A DNA stretch of 6,721 nt from positions 1-6,721 of the forward strand of contig DHLT01000234.1 of the NCBI GenBank assembly GCA_002405405.1. Reading direction: 5' to 3'. Shown here one piece after another: positions 6,175-6,721 of this stretch. The position numbers and the translations under genes were made by a program. Position 1 is the first letter of the stretch, and each line of letters starts with the position of its first letter. Source of the DNA: Ignavibacteria bacterium UBA4661 (GTDB lineage: Bacteria > Bacteroidota > Ignavibacteria > Kapaibacteriales > UBA4661). The notes below the pieces were generated by a model that ran no database searches, was not told where the DNA came from, and saw only the letters and a list, made by a program, of their open reading frames with translations.

Positions 6175-6359
6175 TACACAGGATAAAACACACAGTAATT
6201 AAAGTTGAGAAGTTTCTTCGTAGAGATATGAAAGAGACAGTCAGCAGTGAAAGAGTTCAGGATGCAGTTGTTGTGTTAAGTGCAGGCGAGAGTTTGCAGT
6301 TAGCGCGACGATAAACAAAGAATCAAACTCAAAAAAAACGTTAGAAGTAATTTTAACAG

Positions 6360-6721
<362 letters not shown>

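Larger units (their letters stand above)
5843..6359 (+). other. rRNA operon upstream region and leader (no protein gene)
   Basis: This 517-bp stretch holds no credible ORF. In order: about 100 bp without a recognisable terminator after the pseudouridine synthase; two A-tracts and a Bacteroidetes-type promoter (5944-5995); a small AACG-GGGG-CGTT hairpin (6009-6020) in the place a boxB might occupy; a boxA-like element (6068-6079); a purine-rich run (6092-6174); and AT-rich sequence up to the mature 16S 5' end. With transcription starting near 6002 the 16S leader would be about 360 nt. A second weak promoter-like pair, TTGAGA (6205-6210) and TATGAA (6227-6232), lies downstream of boxA. Confidence 0.7.

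Noticed and set aside
5694..6191. 165-aa minus-strand ORF after the pseudouridine synthase
   Set aside because: It overlaps the end of the synthase antisense and the purine-rich rRNA leader, which makes it Phe/Leu/Ser-rich by composition alone. It has no motif and no ribosome binding site.
6205..6232. Second rRNA promoter (TTGAGA, 16 bp, TATGAA)
   Set aside because: It lies downstream of the boxA-like element, which must be transcribed to act, and lacks the A-tract context. I mention it in the leader entry but do not call it.

Overview
The window looks like ordinary chromosome from a free-living bacterium, most likely of the Bacteroidota/Chlorobiota (FCB) assemblage. I base this on three things. 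The 16S rRNA 5' end has a very short V1 stem and a TCTGAGAGGATGATC block typical of that group. The best promoter ahead of the rRNA operon fits the Bacteroidetes-type pattern (TTTG ... TAnnTTTG). Several genes lack a Shine-Dalgarno sequence. A deep Chlorobiota/Ignavibacteria/Kapabacteria-type lineage is my guess, but a phylum cannot be fixed from this sequence alone.

Layout. Positions 1-4482 are read from the minus strand and 4736-6721 from the plus strand. From right to left on the minus strand: a membrane receptor with a four-helix-bundle sensor, HAMP, coiled coil and GAF domain but no output domain (3076-4482); recA (1890-2966) followed by a clear intrinsic terminator (1798-1837); a membrane-anchored class III adenylate cyclase (294-1643, possibly from 1718); and, 29 bp further on, the first 88 codons of a SUI1/YciH-type translation initiation factor that runs off the left edge. 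A 253-bp divergent intergenic region (4483-4735) holds a possible 33-codon small ORF. On the plus strand follow an RluD-like rRNA pseudouridine synthase (4736-5842), a 517-bp region with the rRNA promoter, a boxA-like element and a strongly purine-rich leader, and then the first ~360 nt of 16S rRNA.

How the parts relate. The pseudouridine synthase acts on rRNA and sits just upstream of an rRNA operon, and the SUI1 protein acts on the ribosome, so the flanks have a translation theme. The cyclase and the GAF receptor are both HAMP-containing inner-membrane signalling proteins on either side of recA. recA appears transcriptionally insulated downstream by its terminator.

I see no mobile element, CRISPR array, tRNA, phage gene or defence system. 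The points most worth a second look are the A-to-C changes in the normally near-invariant 313-353 segment of 16S rRNA (overlapping the EUB338/341F primer sites), the altered L2 loop in RecA, the output-less GAF receptor, the acidic insert in the pseudouridine synthase, the small ORF at 4518-4619 and the purine-rich rRNA leader.
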